The notes: generated from the sequence alone by a model not told the origin. Counted from the stretch's first letter, positions 55,541 to 64,000 are shown. The stretch: DNA of 64,000 nucleotides from Scrofimicrobium canadense (GCF_009696615.1 NZ_VULO01000008.1:62001-126000), one strand, 5' to 3'. Made by a program: numbers and translations.

Positions 55541-55833
55541 AATAGCGCCATTGCCTTGGCGGATTCGTTCTCAAGATTGAGTGTGAGCAGAAGAAATTTT
55601 CTGTAGGAACCTTGTTCATCTTTTGCTTTATCACAGAAGACGAGGTACATGATCTTTTCAGAAGGGACGCTAAGTCCGAAAAGGTGTCGCCTCCGGAAGT
55701 AATTGCACTGCAGATTCTGGCAGCCATGGACGGAATCCAACTACGCTGGCTACAACGGATTGACCAGGTAGATCTAGTCGAGCAGTGGGACTTGATGATG
55801 GAACACATACTTGCACAGAGCAATGATTCCTAA
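55541..55833 (+). pseudogene. TetR-family regulator remnant (C-terminal part)
   Basis: One frame from 55541 reads SAIALADSFSRLSVSRRNFL and stops. Another frame from 55612 reads VSPPEVIALQILAAMDGIQLRWLQRIDQVDLVEQWDLMMEHIL, the typical last helices of TetR/AcrR ligand domains, where a DGLQLQWL-like motif is common. The helix-turn-helix is missing. It follows the broken LacI gene directly. Confidence 0.6.
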
Positions 55834-56141
55834 GTTCAGGTTTGATGACATAGATAATTCCCATAACAACCCTTTTGTCAGGAGATTGTGTCTCCGTTCC
55901 TCCTGTGCGAGAGTTTGTAAGTCAGTCCTCGCAAGAATTCCTTTTTCTATAAAACCAGGACGTCCACCATATGGACCTCTGGGCCAGCCAAATACTTGTC
56001 ACCCTACTTTTAACTTCATTGCATATCAATAAACTGCAACAGTAATTAGAGTAAGTAAACGGTTATGCATTGACGCCAACTGTGAAGGGCGTCATACGCG
56101 CACCCTCACAGGCCCAGTACTGGTAAGTGAAAGGGTGCCTC
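55834..56141. other. Intergenic region with palindromes before the amidohydrolase
   Basis: The first two thirds hold nothing recognisable apart from AT-rich sequence near 56020-56060 that may include the promoter of the downstream operon. Near the gene are an inverted repeat TGACGCC/GGCGTCA (56071-56094), the perfect palindrome CCAGTACTGG (56114-56123) and the hairpin described next. Confidence 0.5.
56100..56138 (+). promoter_or_regulatory. Hairpin covering the ribosome-binding site of the amidohydrolase
   Basis: GCACCCT (56100-56106) pairs perfectly with AGGGTGC (56132-56138). The right arm contains the AAGGG ribosome site of the amidohydrolase, whose ATG is at 56142. CCAGTACTGG inside the loop can form a second stem. 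The fold would hide the ribosome site. Confidence 0.5.
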
Positions 56142-57278
56142 ATGAGTGACACTGAGTCCTCCACAGGTATCATTGGAACGCGCGTACTCGGTGAAGATTT
56201 CCGGTTCACCCAAGTGGCCAACTTGGGCTGGTCTGCTGGCACTTTCGATTTCTCTGAAAGTGGTCGCATGCCTATCTCAGGCGAAAACTTGTGGGTGGTT
56301 CCTGGATTCGTTGATGCCCACGTCCACTTGGGGTGGACTGATTTCTCCGAAGACGACAGGAAGAGACGCTCCCCCGAAGAACTACAAAGGCTGATCTCTC
56401 AGAATCTGCATTCGACACTAACCGCAGGATTTACTGGGGCTCGCGACGCAGGAGGTCTGAGCAAAACCTGGATTGGTCGCGCTAACAACGGAGAACTCCC
56501 CTCTCCTACCATTTCAGGAAGCATCGATTGCATTACCGCGGCGTCTGCGCAGGAAGCTGGAGGCATTGAGCGCGCGACTGAAAGGGTATTGAGCAATGGA
56601 GCAAGCTGGGTAAAACTCATAGCCACCGACGGCATCAGCTCACCATCAAGTTCTCTCAATTCCCATTTTTCTGCCTCACAGATCCGAAGCGTCGTCAATA
56701 TTGCAACTCAGTCCGGTTGCCGCGTTATGGTCCACGCGTGGGGTGGAGAGGCTATCACTTGGGCAATCGAAGCTGGCGCATCTTCGATCGAACACGGTAT
56801 TTTCCTCGATGACGACCAGGCCCGTGCTGCCGCCGAATCAGAAGTCACGTTTGTCCCAACTTTGTGCATCTATCGCAAGGTCTACGACATGATCACCCTA
56901 GGCTCGTTGCCGTCATTCCTTCACGACCGCGTCAAACACATTGTTGATGTGCACCCCCGAGCAGTTCGCACAGCCATGGAACACGGTGTAAAAATTGCCG
57001 TGGGCACCGATTTCGGAAGCGTAGAACAGCATGGTTCCAACGCCGATGAACTTCTAGCCCTTCTTGATGCCGGACTGTCACCAAAGGAACTGCTGCAGGC
57101 AGCTACCACCAATGGAGCAGAACTCCTTGATTGTCGATGTCGCACTTCTTTCTTACTGAAAGAGCGAATGCCCGCCGACGCCGTTATCTTTGCTCGCAAC
57201 CCGCTAGAATCCGCCACATACGCGGATCCACATGCAATCGCAGCGGTAGTCAAGACTGGACGCGTCGTCACAGTTTAG
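56142..57278 (+). CDS. Metal-dependent amidohydrolase, dipeptidase/imidazolonepropionase-like
   Basis: A 378-residue amidohydrolase-superfamily TIM barrel. The complete binuclear metal set is visible: H60 and H62 in PGFVDAHVHLGW, the lysine K158 expected to be carboxylated in SWVKLIATDG, H198 in MVHAWGG, H218 in IEHGIFLDD and D290 in VGTDFGS. K(L/I)xATxG after the lysine fits the group that includes Xaa-Pro and Xaa-Arg/Lys dipeptidases. It begins an operon-like row with a peptide ABC importer, so hydrolysis of an imported peptide or acylated amino acid is likely. I chose the ATG at 56142 with AAGGG eight bases upstream, a site buried in a hairpin. Confidence 0.85.
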   Translation: MSDTESSTGIIGTRVLGEDFRFTQVANLGWSAGTFDFSESGRMPISGENLWVVPGFVDAHVHLGWTDFSEDDRKRRSPEELQRLISQNLHSTLTAGFTGARDAGGLSKTWIGRANNGELPSPTISGSIDCITAASAQEAGGIERATERVLSNGASWVKLIATDGISSPSSSLNSHFSASQIRSVVNIATQSGCRVMVHAWGGEAITWAIEAGASSIEHGIFLDDDQARAAAESEVTFVPTLCIYRKVYDMITLGSLPSFLHDRVKHIVDVHPRAVRTAMEHGVKIAVGTDFGSVEQHGSNADELLALLDAGLSPKELLQAATTNGAELLDCRCRTSFLLKERMPADAVIFARNPLESATYADPHAIAAVVKTGRVVTV

Positions 57279-57394
57279 GGACTATTTCTTTCATTACCTG
57301 AAGGCGTCGTAGTACCTCGAACAGGTAGCACCATACGTTACTTCAAACCATCGTCACGCAGTTTAATAATTAATTATAGGAAGATGACCCCCAC

Positions 57395-58990
57395 ATGAGT
57401 AATACGTCACGCTCAATCCAGCAGCTATCAAAAGCCGCCTCTATATTCCTTATCTCAGCACTCGCGTTAGCTGGCTGCGCGGGAAGCCCCCCACAATCAC
57501 AGTCAAATACTGCTGCTAGTGGCGACATTACATCCAGCGCGGGCGGGACTCTAAGAGTAGGACGAATGAGCGCTGTCACAGCACTAGACCCTGCCACACA
57601 GATTACTGCCAACAACGCCTTCGCAATCGATAAGGTATTTGAATCATTAGTTTCTTTTGATGCCGATGGCTCCATTATTCCTTGGCTCGCCTCTGAATAC
57701 GCAATCAGTGACGACGGACTCACTTACACTTTCACATTGCGTGATGGTGTGAAGTTTTCAGACGGCAGTGAATTGACAGCTGAGGACGTGGTTTTTTCCT
57801 TAGAACGCCACAAGGACCTTGGGGATGAGTCGCCCCTCCCCCTCGCGGGACCAATAGATTCTATTACTGCTCAAAATGACACAACAGTAATCATCACTCT
57901 CTCGAGCGCTTACACTCCACTAATATCAGAACTAGCGAATTTTTCTAACGGAATCTACCCAGCCAACTTTGGAGGAAAAACCGAAGAAGAATTCTTTCAG
58001 AATCCGATTGCTACCGGACCATTTGTCGTCGACCAATGGGACCCCAACGGTGACATATCATTTGTGAAGAACGAAAACTATTGGCAAGAAGGGAAACCCT
58101 ACATCGATTCGTTAGTGTACAAACTGGTTCCTGACGACACCCAACTGCAACAACAGTTAGTCGCGGGGCAACTGGACGTCATTGATCATGTCCCATACGC
58201 TAACGTGTCTGAACTTGAGAGCAACCCTAGTGTTCAGGTGTTGACGAATAAATCTTGGGAAATAGAACAAGTCTTCTTCAATACTCAAAACGAGTATTTT
58301 GCTGATGAACACGTTCGCAGGGCTGTGGCTCATGCCATTGATCGAGAAGGAATCGTCAACGCAGTTACTTTTGGTACTGCAACAGTGGCAAACTCACTCA
58401 TTCCGCCCACTATTGAATACTCTGCGAATGGTGAAGGCTACGCTCTCGGCTTTGATCTTGATACTGCAAAAGCTGAGTTAGCTAAGTCCGCATATCCCAA
58501 CGGGTTTAGTGCCACACTGTCAATAAAATCCGGAAATGCGGCGCTTGCTCAAGAAGCTCAAATCGTCCAACAGTCTTTGGCAGAGCTGGGAATCACCGTC
58601 GAGATCGAATCCTTAGAGGCTGCGACATTCAGTTCCAAGGTCTATGGGGACTATAACTACGATTTCATGATCAACTCTGGACAGTCTGACAGCGCTGACC
58701 CCGACGGCTTGGTCTCATTCCAAGCTGATCCGGAAGGCTTCAGTAAATCGTATTGGACTTTCTACACCAACGATGAGGTCACAAAGCTACTTCACGAAGG
58801 TCGCAGTACAGCTGATGGCGAAGATCGGGAGAAAATCTACTTCGACATTCAAAAGATCATGGCAGAGCAAGTTCCCTACATTCCCCTCTACTACACGAGT
58901 GCAGTCAAAGCCACAACGGATTCAGTTGAAGGTCTCACCGTTCTTCCTAATGGCAGCATGCTATTCCAGGATGTTCTCCTCGGCCAATAA
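57395..58990 (+). CDS. Peptide-type ABC transporter solute-binding lipoprotein (family 5)
   Basis: A 531-residue SBP_bac_5 (DppA/OppA) lipoprotein. The lipobox is LALAGC with C28. GGTLRVGRMSAVTALDPATQITANNAFAIDKVFESLVSFDADGSIIPWLASEYAISDDGLTYTFTLRDGVKFSDGSELTAEDVVFSLER is the classic start of the family, and the RRAVAHAIDREGIV segment is present. AGGAAG lies about ten bases before the ATG. It carries peptides or other substrates such as nickel, glutathione or opines in known members; here the neighbours suggest a peptide or an acylated amino acid. Confidence 0.93.
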   Translation: MSNTSRSIQQLSKAASIFLISALALAGCAGSPPQSQSNTAASGDITSSAGGTLRVGRMSAVTALDPATQITANNAFAIDKVFESLVSFDADGSIIPWLASEYAISDDGLTYTFTLRDGVKFSDGSELTAEDVVFSLERHKDLGDESPLPLAGPIDSITAQNDTTVIITLSSAYTPLISELANFSNGIYPANFGGKTEEEFFQNPIATGPFVVDQWDPNGDISFVKNENYWQEGKPYIDSLVYKLVPDDTQLQQQLVAGQLDVIDHVPYANVSELESNPSVQVLTNKSWEIEQVFFNTQNEYFADEHVRRAVAHAIDREGIVNAVTFGTATVANSLIPPTIEYSANGEGYALGFDLDTAKAELAKSAYPNGFSATLSIKSGNAALAQEAQIVQQSLAELGITVEIESLEAATFSSKVYGDYNYDFMINSGQSDSADPDGLVSFQADPEGFSKSYWTFYTNDEVTKLLHEGRSTADGEDREKIYFDIQKIMAEQVPYIPLYYTSAVKATTDSVEGLTVLPNGSMLFQDVLLGQ

Positions 58991-59008
58991 GAATTAACAG
59001 ACAAAGAC

Positions 59009-59983
59009 ATGTTCACATTTTCGTCTATAAAGAATGTCACTTGGCGTATTGTCAAGCGCTTTCTTTCGCGAGTACTGCCGGTTGTCATCGGGGTCGTTGT
59101 CGCGGTATTTTTCCTACTGCGCCTCGTCCCCGGTGACCCAGCCCGTATTATCTTGGGAGATCAAGCTACTGACGCATCGGTAATAGCTCTGCGAGAACAA
59201 CTGGGGCTTGATCAACCTGTATGGGTGCAGTTTTCTCACTTTGTTACGCAGCTGTTCACTCATTTCGATACAGGTGAGTCATTGGTCTACGGCGAATCAA
59301 CCCGCACGTTGATTCTGGAACGAGCTCCTTTAAGTCTAGGAATTGTTGCAATCGCGGTAATGCTCACCCTCGCCATCGCCGTACCACTTTCGGTCGCTGC
59401 GGCTTCCCACCAGGACGGTCCTGTCGACCATATGGTGCGGGTGATCCCTGCTGTCGGAATGGGAATGCCAACTTTTTGGGTCGGCCTTCTTCTCATCATC
59501 GTTTTCGCAGTCAACCTCAAATGGCTGCCTGTAGGAGGGATAGGCGACGGCCCCCTCCAACCATTCCTAAGCTTGGTGCTGCCGGGGGTTGCTGTTGCAA
59601 TTGCCGCGATTCCGCCCCTCGTCAGATCACTTCGATCAGAACTGTTGGACGTTACGCACGCCGATTTTGTAACGACTCTACGAGCAGCACATATTCCAGA
59701 GAGAACCATTCAGTTCCGGCATGTTCTTAGGAATGCGGCGGTACCAACACTGAACCTTTTTGGGGTCAATGTTGCTTTCATGATTGGCGGAACCTTAGTC
59801 GTAGAAAAGGTCTTTGCGATTAACGGTGTGGGAAGCCTACTCTTCAATGCGATTAGCAGCCGAGACTTTCCTGTTGTCCAAGGCGTTGCACTATATTGCG
59901 CTTTTTTCGTCGTACTCATCACCATCATTGTCGACCTCTGCAGCGCAGCAATCGACCCTCGACTACGACTTGGATCATCATGA
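59009..59983 (+). CDS. Peptide-type ABC transporter permease, DppB type
   Basis: A 324-residue permease. RLVPGDPARIILGDQATDASVIALREQLGLDQPVWVQFSHF is the typical periplasmic start of DppB/OppB, and GGTLVVEKVFAINGVGSLLFNAISSRDFPVVQGVAL the typical end. The loop HADFVTTLRAAHIPERTIQFRHVLRNAAVPTLN contacts the ATPase. It starts 18 bases after the binding protein with a weak ribosome site. Its end overlaps the next gene. Confidence 0.93.
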   Translation: MFTFSSIKNVTWRIVKRFLSRVLPVVIGVVVAVFFLLRLVPGDPARIILGDQATDASVIALREQLGLDQPVWVQFSHFVTQLFTHFDTGESLVYGESTRTLILERAPLSLGIVAIAVMLTLAIAVPLSVAAASHQDGPVDHMVRVIPAVGMGMPTFWVGLLLIIVFAVNLKWLPVGGIGDGPLQPFLSLVLPGVAVAIAAIPPLVRSLRSELLDVTHADFVTTLRAAHIPERTIQFRHVLRNAAVPTLNLFGVNVAFMIGGTLVVEKVFAINGVGSLLFNAISSRDFPVVQGVALYCAFFVVLITIIVDLCSAAIDPRLRLGSS

Positions 59984-60873
59984 GAGAAACCTTCCCAATG
60001 GTAGAAGAGGCTGAGGCACCCGCTACTCGCGAGGACTCCCCTCGCGCAATATATGTCCCCTATTGGCGCAGAGCATTCGCATCGAAAGCTTTTGTGGTAG
60101 GCCTTGTGATGTTCAGTGCCCTAGCATTACTGGCAGCATTAGCCCCAGTAATAGCCCCATTTGACCCAGCTGTTCAGGATCTGTCCAGCGGACTGCTTCC
60201 CCCCTCGCCGGAACACATCTTGGGTACTGACCAACTGGGGCGCGATATCTTTACAAGGATGCTGTACGCTGCACGCACCGACCTACGCATCGCCATCTTT
60301 GCATCCATTATTCCTTTCATCGTTGGGGTTTCCCTCGGTATCGTCGCGGGCTTCTGTGGTGGCTGGTTCGACGCGATCATCAGCAGGATCACTGACACGG
60401 TAATTGCATTCCCGTTCTACGTGATTGTCATTGCCCTCGTGTTCGCGGTCGGAGTCGGTGAGCGTGGAATTTATGTGGCATTCGCACTGGTCGGGTGGAT
60501 CGGATATTACCGAGTGATGCGAGTAGCAACGCGCGCCCTGCGCAGCTCAGGATGGGTGGAGGCAGCCCGCGGCGCGGGAATGCCGGTGCCTCGCATTCTT
60601 GCACGCCAGCTTCTTCCTAACGTATTGCCCCAAGCTCTGGTATTACTCATGACAGAAATACTTCTGATTATGGTTGCCGTCGTCACCCTCAGTTATCTAG
60701 GTCTTGGCGTGCAACCCCCTACGCCAGATTGGGGAACCATGATCTCTGACGGACAATCCTTTATCACCACAAAATGGTGGATATCAGCTATCCCAGGATT
60801 CGCAGTCGTGTATGTGGGGATTTCATTGTCCCTCATTGCCGATGGTTTGGGGGACGCTTGGAGGGTCCAATGA
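59980..60873 (+). CDS. Peptide-type ABC transporter permease, DppC type
   Basis: A 297-residue permease. HILGTDQLGRDIFTRMLYAARTDLRIAIF and the loop SSGWVEAARGAGMPVPRILARQLLPNVLPQ are DppC signatures; GLGVQPPTPDWGTMISDGQSFITTKWW is the usual C-terminal part. The ATG at 59980 overlaps the stop of the first permease (ATGA). A longer frame upstream lies inside that gene and is not needed. Confidence 0.93.
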   Translation: MRETFPMVEEAEAPATREDSPRAIYVPYWRRAFASKAFVVGLVMFSALALLAALAPVIAPFDPAVQDLSSGLLPPSPEHILGTDQLGRDIFTRMLYAARTDLRIAIFASIIPFIVGVSLGIVAGFCGGWFDAIISRITDTVIAFPFYVIVIALVFAVGVGERGIYVAFALVGWIGYYRVMRVATRALRSSGWVEAARGAGMPVPRILARQLLPNVLPQALVLLMTEILLIMVAVVTLSYLGLGVQPPTPDWGTMISDGQSFITTKWWISAIPGFAVVYVGISLSLIADGLGDAWRVQ

Positions 60874-61661
60874 AACCAGTTCGCGACGACAACCCCGTGC
60901 GGGGTTCAATCACCGTCAGCAATCTCAGTATCTCCACCCGCGGCAAAAGTTCTACTTGCTTGGTTGAGAACCTCAATCTTGTGGTTACTCCCGGAGAGAT
61001 AATAGGACTGGTTGGCGAATCTGGTTCGGGCAAAAGTCTCACCTTGCGCGCGATCCTAGGAATCCTTCCCCCAGGAATCCAACAAAGTGGGGGAACCGTG
61101 AACGTAGAAGGCAGAGTTGGAATGGTATTCCAGGATCCTCTTGCGGCTCTCGATCCTCTTGAAAAAATCGGTAAACAAATAGCCGATTCGGTGCTAGCCA
61201 ACAGCCGTCTTGGCTGGGGACGTGAGGCTCGCGTCCAGGCGAAAAAACGCGCGCTAGACCTGATGAGTGCAGTTCGCCTGCCTCAGCCAGATGAGCGTTA
61301 TCACTGGTATCCGCACCAGCTTTCCGGAGGTCAACGTCAACGGGTCGTCATCGCAATAGCTTTGGCGACAAGTCCTGACATTTTGTTGTGTGATGAACCA
61401 ACCACGGCCTTGGATGTAACCGTCCAACAACAGGTACTGGAACTACTTCAGGACCTCCATGTTGAACGCAGACTCACCATTGTTTTTGTAAGTCACAACC
61501 TTGCAGTGGTGTCAGGAATATGCTCTCGCATGGCGGTGATGAGTCACGGAAAAATCATCGAGTCTGGCCCAACGCTGGAAGTATTGAACCATCCTCAAGA
61601 GCAGTACACACGGATGTTGATTGATTCGGTTCTTCCTCTACCCGATGAGGATCAGAAATGA
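60870..61661 (+). CDS. Peptide-type ABC transporter ATPase, DppD type
   Basis: A 263-residue ABC ATPase. Walker A is GESGSGKSL, the Q-loop MVFQDP, the signature LSGGQRQRVVIAIAL and Walker B LLCDEPTTALD, with the switch histidine in FVSHNLAVV. The ATG overlaps the stop of the DppC-type permease by four bases and has GGAGGG upstream. It is shorter than most DppD proteins, lacking part of the C-terminal extension. Confidence 0.93.
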   Translation: MKPVRDDNPVRGSITVSNLSISTRGKSSTCLVENLNLVVTPGEIIGLVGESGSGKSLTLRAILGILPPGIQQSGGTVNVEGRVGMVFQDPLAALDPLEKIGKQIADSVLANSRLGWGREARVQAKKRALDLMSAVRLPQPDERYHWYPHQLSGGQRQRVVIAIALATSPDILLCDEPTTALDVTVQQQVLELLQDLHVERRLTIVFVSHNLAVVSGICSRMAVMSHGKIIESGPTLEVLNHPQEQYTRMLIDSVLPLPDEDQK

Positions 61662-62407
61662 CAGATCTAGAAGTCTCCCACATCAACGTGCGTTTCGGCA
61701 AATTTGATGCCGTAAAAGATGTCTCGCTTTCCATACCTTCTGGCGGCGCGTTGGGACTAGTCGGCGAATCTGGATCGGGCAAAACTACTGTTGCCAGAGC
61801 AATTGTAGGCCTACATCCTGCAACTTCCGGCTGTATTCGCCTAGGCGAAGAGTTACTACCCAGAACACGCAGCCGGGAACAATTTCGGCGTATACAGATG
61901 GTTTACCAGGATCCATACACCTCCCTCAATCCACGCATGACCATACGAAATATGCTTTCAGAAGTCCTGCGTCTACACCGGATCGTGCCCAGGAATAGAG
62001 TACGTCAACGCTGCACCGAACTGATGGATATGGTTCAACTGAGTGAATCTTCTCTTGATGCTTACCCCAGCCAGTTCTCCGGAGGTCAACGCCAACGCAT
62101 CGCATTAGCACGAGCTTTAGCGCTAGCACCGCAAGTGCTAGTAGCAGATGAACCTACCAGCGCACTAGATGCGTCTGTACAAAGTAAAATCGTTGATCTC
62201 TTAGCAACTCTACGTTCAGAGCTTCAGTTGACACTTGTATGCGTCTCACATGATCTAGCTGTCGTTGCGGCTCTCTGCGATTCGGTAGCCGTGATGAAGG
62301 ATGGAAAGATTATTGAGAATTCTCCAAAAAACGAGTTCTTTTCTCATCCCAGCAATGACTATAGTCGCAACTTGCTGGCCGCAGTTCCCCGACTACCCTC
62401 AAAATAG
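61658..62407 (+). CDS. Peptide-type ABC transporter ATPase, DppF type
   Basis: A 249-residue ABC ATPase with Walker A GESGSGKTT, Q-loop MVYQDPYTSLNPRMT, signature FSGGQRQRIALARAL, Walker B LVADEPTSALDASVQ and the switch histidine in CVSHDLAVV. It overlaps the first ATPase by four bases (ATGA). The five transporter genes thus form a tightly coupled set. Confidence 0.94.
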   Translation: MTDLEVSHINVRFGKFDAVKDVSLSIPSGGALGLVGESGSGKTTVARAIVGLHPATSGCIRLGEELLPRTRSREQFRRIQMVYQDPYTSLNPRMTIRNMLSEVLRLHRIVPRNRVRQRCTELMDMVQLSESSLDAYPSQFSGGQRQRIALARALALAPQVLVADEPTSALDASVQSKIVDLLATLRSELQLTLVCVSHDLAVVAALCDSVAVMKDGKIIENSPKNEFFSHPSNDYSRNLLAAVPRLPSK

Positions 62408-62416
62408 CCCATAAGA

Positions 62417-63526
62417 ATGAAAGTGCAACCAATGCCGATCTCCCCCCAACCACAGCTTTCTTCCACAGCTCTACTTGACCAAGCACCGCTCTCCCCTGAT
62501 GAAATCGACCACCTTTCTGAACTGGTGGCACACACTTTGGGAACAACAAACGACATTATCCTTGTCCAATCCGAGGCAATAGTCGCCTTGGAAGCAATCG
62601 CAAAGAGTGTTGCAGGGCCGGGAATCAAAGCTTTCAATGTGGTCACTGGTCCCTATGGCGTGGGCTTTGGAAATTGGATGCGAGAAGTTGGCTCAGACGT
62701 AACCGATTTTGCATTTCCGTTTGAACGCGTTGCCGATGCAGAAATCACTGCCACCGAGATTCTCAGGCATCGCCCCCAGATTGTATCTCTTGTCCATGCT
62801 GAGGCTGCCACTGGAGGCACGAATGATGCTGCAACGATTATTGATGCCGCTCATCAGGTGGGGGCGATCACCGTACTGGACGCGGTCGCATCTATTGGCG
62901 CCGAACCGGTTCTCACTGATAAGTGGAATGTAGACGTCGTTGCTATAGGAGCCCAAAAAGCCCTAGCTGGTCCAGCCGGCATGAGCGCAGTTTCAGTATC
63001 GCAACGAGCGTGGGAGTTCATTGATGCGAACTCGGTCTCCCCCTCAGGATCAGTGCTGTCCCTTACCGATTGGCGGGATTCGTGGTTACGGTCGGATCGC
63101 CTCACCGTCCCCGGCTTACCTAATTGGTTGGAAGGACGCGCTTTGACCGCGGCACTTGAACGTATCCACAACGAAAACCTCGCGCAAGTCACTAAGCGAC
63201 ACAACGCCGCCGCTCAAGCTACCCTTGCGGGAATGGAGGCTTTGGGGCTAGCTCCTTGGCAGCAAGGAGATCCCGTTTCCTATGCTCCGGTTGCCACCGC
63301 GATATCCATCGCAGGTTTTCCTCAGCTACTGGCTTTGAATACTGGTCTTATCACCCAAGGTGGAGGAGTCCTAGGAGGGAAACTGTTGCGAATCAACCAT
63401 TATGGATTGGCAGCCAGCCTCGATAGTGTAAATACGGCACTAAGGCACTTAGCCCATGCACTGAAGCGCGATCTGCAGCCAGCACTCGAAGCAGCTCAGT
63501 TAGCATGGGACGAAAGGTGTCTATAG
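62417..63526 (+). CDS. Class V aminotransferase-fold PLP enzyme
   Basis: A 369-residue PLP protein of fold type I, class V (serine-pyruvate/alanine-glyoxylate aminotransferase-like). Visible are VTGPYGVGFGNWMREVGSDVTDF, SLVHAEAATGGTND, D155 in VLDAVASIGAEP, the PLP lysine K181 in AIGAQKALAGPAG, and QGGGVLGGKLLRINHYG near the end. The N-terminus lacks the PGPTxV stretch usual in this group. It begins nine bases after the last transporter gene, so it belongs to the same unit. Transamination or cleavage of the amino acid released by the amidohydrolase is plausible. Confidence 0.85.
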   Translation: MKVQPMPISPQPQLSSTALLDQAPLSPDEIDHLSELVAHTLGTTNDIILVQSEAIVALEAIAKSVAGPGIKAFNVVTGPYGVGFGNWMREVGSDVTDFAFPFERVADAEITATEILRHRPQIVSLVHAEAATGGTNDAATIIDAAHQVGAITVLDAVASIGAEPVLTDKWNVDVVAIGAQKALAGPAGMSAVSVSQRAWEFIDANSVSPSGSVLSLTDWRDSWLRSDRLTVPGLPNWLEGRALTAALERIHNENLAQVTKRHNAAAQATLAGMEALGLAPWQQGDPVSYAPVATAISIAGFPQLLALNTGLITQGGGVLGGKLLRINHYGLAASLDSVNTALRHLAHALKRDLQPALEAAQLAWDERCL

Positions 63527-63535
63527 CTGAACCGA

Positions 63536-63949
63536 CTAGAGATCAGCAAAAGGATTGAACAGGCGAACTGGTAGCCCCTCAAAATCGGTTACGTTCCGCG
63601 TTACTAGAATCAGATCGTAAGCAATCGCAGTTGCCGCCAATAGACTGTCGATCACAGGATACGTTCGCAGACGAGGGAGTTTCCCCCATGCCTGCACGGT
63701 TTTCATATCCACATTGAAAATCCGATCAGAGTATTGATTACATAATTGCTTCAGCCACGAAGAAAGTTGTAGTTTCTTCTGATGTTGCTCCTGCGGCAAG
63801 CGCGTAATTCCCCGCTGTATTTCACCAACTGTCAGAACACTCAGATAAAGCGAAGGACCACCAGCAAGCCATTGAACAACGGCATCGTTGGGAACGACCT
63901 TCGTCATTTCGGATACGACATTAGTATCCACCAGATAGTGATTAGTCAT
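63536..63949 (-). CDS. vapC: PIN-domain toxin, VapC/FitB type
   Basis: A 137-residue PIN-domain ribonuclease of a type II toxin-antitoxin pair. The acidic residues are present: D8 in YLVDTNVVSE, the glutamate in TVGEIQRGI, an aspartate in VIDSLLAATAIAYDL and the aspartate in TRNVTDFEGL. Its ATG overlaps the end of the antitoxin gene by four bases, the usual coupled order. It is convergent with the PLP-enzyme gene with a nine-base gap. Confidence 0.92.
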   Translation of the reverse strand: MTNHYLVDTNVVSEMTKVVPNDAVVQWLAGGPSLYLSVLTVGEIQRGITRLPQEQHQKKLQLSSWLKQLCNQYSDRIFNVDMKTVQAWGKLPRLRTYPVIDSLLAATAIAYDLILVTRNVTDFEGLPVRLFNPFADL

Positions 63950-64000
63950 GCCTCAGCCATAGCAGCGTGCCGTTCAGGGTCGGTACGCCTAGTCTCCAAG
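63946..64000 (-). CDS. Antitoxin of the VapC pair, C-terminal end
   Basis: The last 17 or so codons of a minus-strand gene that continues beyond the window: LETRRTDPERHAAMAEA and stop. The stop overlaps the toxin start (ATGA). The end of the antitoxin usually wraps the toxin; the DNA-binding part is outside, so the family (VapB, FitA or Phd type) is open. Confidence 0.75.
   Translation of the reverse strand, partial: LETRRTDPERHAAMAEA

Noticed and set aside
59896-59979. Longer start for the second peptide permease
   Set aside because: It lies inside the first permease gene; the ATGA overlap at 59980 is the normal arrangement.

Overview
The window reads as a chromosomal segment of an actinobacterium with a base composition near 50 % G+C by eye, low for the phylum. 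A host-associated member of the Actinomycetaceae or a relative is my best guess. Pointers are the Corynebacterium-like inositol genes (GntR-type IolR, a Cgl0159-type aldolase, an IolT-like MFS porter), sugar ABC transporters without their own ATPases (as expected where a shared MsiK-type ATPase is used), and a sialidase with a wall-sorting signal of LAxTG form. The species cannot be named from the sequence.

Layout. 1-467: end of a siderophore-interacting flavoreductase. 555-2492: TauE/SafE exporter and iron-dependent alcohol dehydrogenase. 2667-19470: a large myo-inositol regulon, with a broken GntP permease, iolA, the operon iolC-aldolase-iolB-iolD, the GntR regulator, a transaldolase-family gene with iolG, a 74-residue membrane protein behind a strongly structured leader, and an opposing operon iolE-like / Gfo-Idh-MocA dehydrogenase / iolE-like / lacI / iolT. 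Sites of the form TTTGTnnnnACAAA lie in front of most of these units and tie them together. 19516-22349: azlCD with a divergent Lrp regulator, then an RsmC/RlmG-type rRNA methyltransferase. 22574-29829: sialic acid operon gntR-nanA-permease-permease-binding protein-sialidase. 29935-32910: divergent GH2 beta-galactosidase. 33277-39757: GH36 alpha-galactosidase with its ABC transporter and LacI regulator. 39916-44293: ROK regulator and divergent GH38 alpha-mannosidase. 44361-54178: eight-gene operon of a ribose-type ABC importer, LacI regulator, YihS-like AGE-family isomerase, PfkB kinase, mannitol-1-phosphate-dehydrogenase-like protein and an oversized MDR dehydrogenase. 54880-55833: decayed LacI and TetR genes. 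56142-63526: peptide-type ABC importer flanked by a metal-dependent amidohydrolase and a class V PLP enzyme. 63536-64000: VapC-type PIN toxin and the end of its antitoxin.

How it works together. The window is a scavenging island. The anchored sialidase and the glycosidases (sialidase, beta- and alpha-galactosidase, alpha-mannosidase) match the sugars on host mucins and N-glycans. The nan operon takes in and cleaves sialic acid but lacks nanE and nanK here. The inositol regulon should convert myo-inositol through inosose, the IolE and IolD products, 5-deoxyglucuronate, 2-deoxy-5-keto-gluconate and its 6-phosphate to DHAP plus malonate semialdehyde, and then to acetyl-CoA by IolA.

Most open to discovery: the uncharacterised sugar operon at 44-54 kb with its two-Rossmann dehydrogenase; the structured leader and small membrane protein next to iolG; and the unexplained extra members of the inositol regulon (transaldolase, iron-dependent dehydrogenase, TauE exporter). 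No CRISPR array, tRNA, rRNA or intact insertion sequence was seen.
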